DNA of 53,839 bases, taken from Acidimicrobiia bacterium. Its GTDB lineage: Bacteria > Actinomycetota > Acidimicrobiia > IMCC26256 > JAGPDB01. Position 1 is the first letter of the stretch. Each line of letters begins with the position of its first letter. The notes under the pieces are model-generated. The model was given only the letters and a program-made list of their open reading frames with translations, was not told where the DNA came from and ran no database searches. Of the stretch, positions 53,016 to 53,839 are shown one piece after another. The stretch is from positions 1 through 53,839 of the forward strand of contig JAGPDB010000012.1 of the NCBI GenBank assembly GCA_018057765.1, given 5' to 3'. A program made the position numbers and the translations under genes.

Positions 53016-53663
53016 ATGGCTCCATCGACTTCACAACTTTTACAATTTTTACCAAATGGTACGTCTTTACATGTTCCCGTATCAATACATGTAGGAGGAG
53101 ATTTAGGTGCGGGTTGTGCTTTAGAAGGTGCCTATAGGCCTGAGAAATTTGATATTTATCTAAGAACATTAGCTGGTTCGAGTGATCTTGCAGTGTTAGA
53201 AATTGAGGCACAATGGAAATCACAAATTGAAAATAGGCCAAGTTGTGGACCAACAATCATGAAATTAATTTTATCTGGAAAGCTTGATGGTTCCAGCTTT
53301 GAAATAAGGGTGAATCATTGTGCAATAGGAGTGTTTAAAGAGGAAATGGGTATGGGTAAAATTGGTACTGAAATTGCAAACACACATAAGGGTAATAAGT
53401 CGGTTTTGACAGGGCCAACTATATCAATAGAAATGGCGAGAGGTTTTCTAGAAGAATTTTTTGTTAAACGCTCAAAGCGATCAGGCGAACGAATAATAGA
53501 TGTCGATGACAGCAACTTTTTTGAAACGTTAAGAGATCTCGTTTCATCACAAATTAAAGAATCTAGGAGTGTTGCCAACGCATACGTCAATTCAGATTTA
53601 CTGCCTGACAGTGATGGTCTTGTCGTTCGGGTGTCAGGAGTTCCAGTAGCAATAGGTGGTTAA
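53016..53663 (+). CDS. Unrecognised protein downstream of the cysteine-rich ORF
   Basis: The 215-residue soluble protein has a beta-rich N-terminal half (VPVSIHVGGDLGAGCALEG, FDIYLRTLAGSSDLAVLEI) and a helical C-terminal half (MARGFLEEFFVKRSKRSGE, ETLRDLVSSQIKESRSV). No domain is recognised and no membrane segment is visible. TAGGAAA precedes the ATG. Its only regulatory clue is the upstream polycysteine ORF. Confidence 0.6.
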   Translation: MAPSTSQLLQFLPNGTSLHVPVSIHVGGDLGAGCALEGAYRPEKFDIYLRTLAGSSDLAVLEIEAQWKSQIENRPSCGPTIMKLILSGKLDGSSFEIRVNHCAIGVFKEEMGMGKIGTEIANTHKGNKSVLTGPTISIEMARGFLEEFFVKRSKRSGERIIDVDDSNFFETLRDLVSSQIKESRSVANAYVNSDLLPDSDGLVVRVSGVPVAIGG

Positions 53664-53704
53664 TTATTGGGCAAACCTCCCTTAACTTTTCAATAGAACG
53701 GTTG

Positions 53705-53839
53705 CTAATTTGGTGGTGGTAGGTCGGCGTATTGTTTTTTGTTTGTTGTAGTAAGTTTTGGTATTTTGTTTTGATGCGTTATGGTGTGGTGCTGTCTACA
53801 TAGCAAAACCAAATTGTCGAGTGATGTTGTACCGCCGTC
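53705..53839 (-). CDS. HNH endonuclease, DUF222-type, C-terminal end (partial)
   Basis: An open minus-strand frame runs in from the right edge, 44 residues to its stop. It reads DGGTTSLDNLVLLCRQHH and continues TITHQNKI, which is the end of the HNH nuclease motif seen in DUF222/HNH (13E12-like) proteins of Actinobacteria. The N-terminal DUF222 region would lie beyond the window. These multicopy proteins have no settled function. Confidence 0.8.
   Translation of the reverse strand, partial: DGGTTSLDNLVLLCRQHHTITHQNKIPKLTTTNKKQYADLPPPN

Noticed and set aside
26541-53839. Interpretation of the cluster as an integrated conjugative element
   Set aside because: No integrase, relaxase, replication gene, attachment-site duplication or tRNA junction was found, and housekeeping nucS follows directly.
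1-53839. CRISPR array, insertion sequence or rRNA operon
   Set aside because: No regularly spaced repeats, transposase motifs or rRNA-like sequence were seen. The only tandem repeats are inside jag, cpaE and the PPGP-tail gene.

Overview
The window is the replication-origin segment of an AT-rich actinobacterial chromosome. I could not compute GC, but codon use is strongly A/T-ending. The lineage call rests on gene order and gene content. The left half has the actinobacterial order: DUF6049-like gene, murJ, pseudokinase, ECF sigma and its partner, trxB, trxA, cwlM, then parB, parA, rsmG, jag, yidC, yidD, rnpA and rpmH on the minus strand, then dnaA, dnaN, recF, dciA, gyrB, gyrA, a DUF3566 gene and tRNA-Ile on the plus strand. 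A nucS mismatch endonuclease gene, leaderless-type promoters and the C-terminal end of a DUF222-type HNH endonuclease fit the same phylum. An uncultivated low-GC actinobacterium, possibly acidimicrobial, is the best guess; no marker in the window fixes the order.

Region 1 (1-7400) holds cell-envelope and redox genes: lipid II flippase MurJ, a catalytically dead kinase that mycobacteria carry fused to MurJ, an ECF sigma factor with a membrane partner, thioredoxin reductase and thioredoxin, and a CwlM-like regulator whose amidase residues are lost. Region 2 (7468-13105, minus) is the parAB to rpmH block, with one parS site and a terminator that separates jag from rsmG. Region 3 (13106-23926) contains two DnaA-box clusters either side of dnaA, with the likely oriC between dnaA and dnaN, then the replication and gyrase genes. 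A small acidic lipoprotein gene on the opposite strand separates gyrB from gyrA. Region 4 (23927-26786) holds a short candidate ORF, a saccharopine-dehydrogenase-like protein, two unrecognised proteins and an excisionase-like HTH protein.

Region 5 (27146-52053) is the most interesting part. About 20 genes join a complete-looking Tad pilus set (CpaB, CpaE, CpaF, TadB, TadC, Flp-like pilin, three TadE/G-like pseudopilins) to a type IV secretion-like set (NTF2/VirB8-like anchored proteins, a three-domain wall hydrolase, VirB2-like subunit, VirB6-like channel protein, SCO6880-family protein, VirB4 ATPase, VirD4 coupling ATPase) and a LysM protein. There is no relaxase, integrase or separate VirB11, so this does not look like a conjugative element. 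The only VirB11-superfamily ATPase is CpaF. Isolated tryptophan motifs recur in the disordered tails of CpaE, VirB6-like, VirB4 and VirD4 proteins, which suggests that the two halves may form one machine.

Region 6 (52054-53839) has a pseudoknot-like element, nucS, a leaderless 27-residue cysteine-rich ORF with an internal hairpin upstream of an unrecognised gene, and the truncated HNH endonuclease at the right edge.
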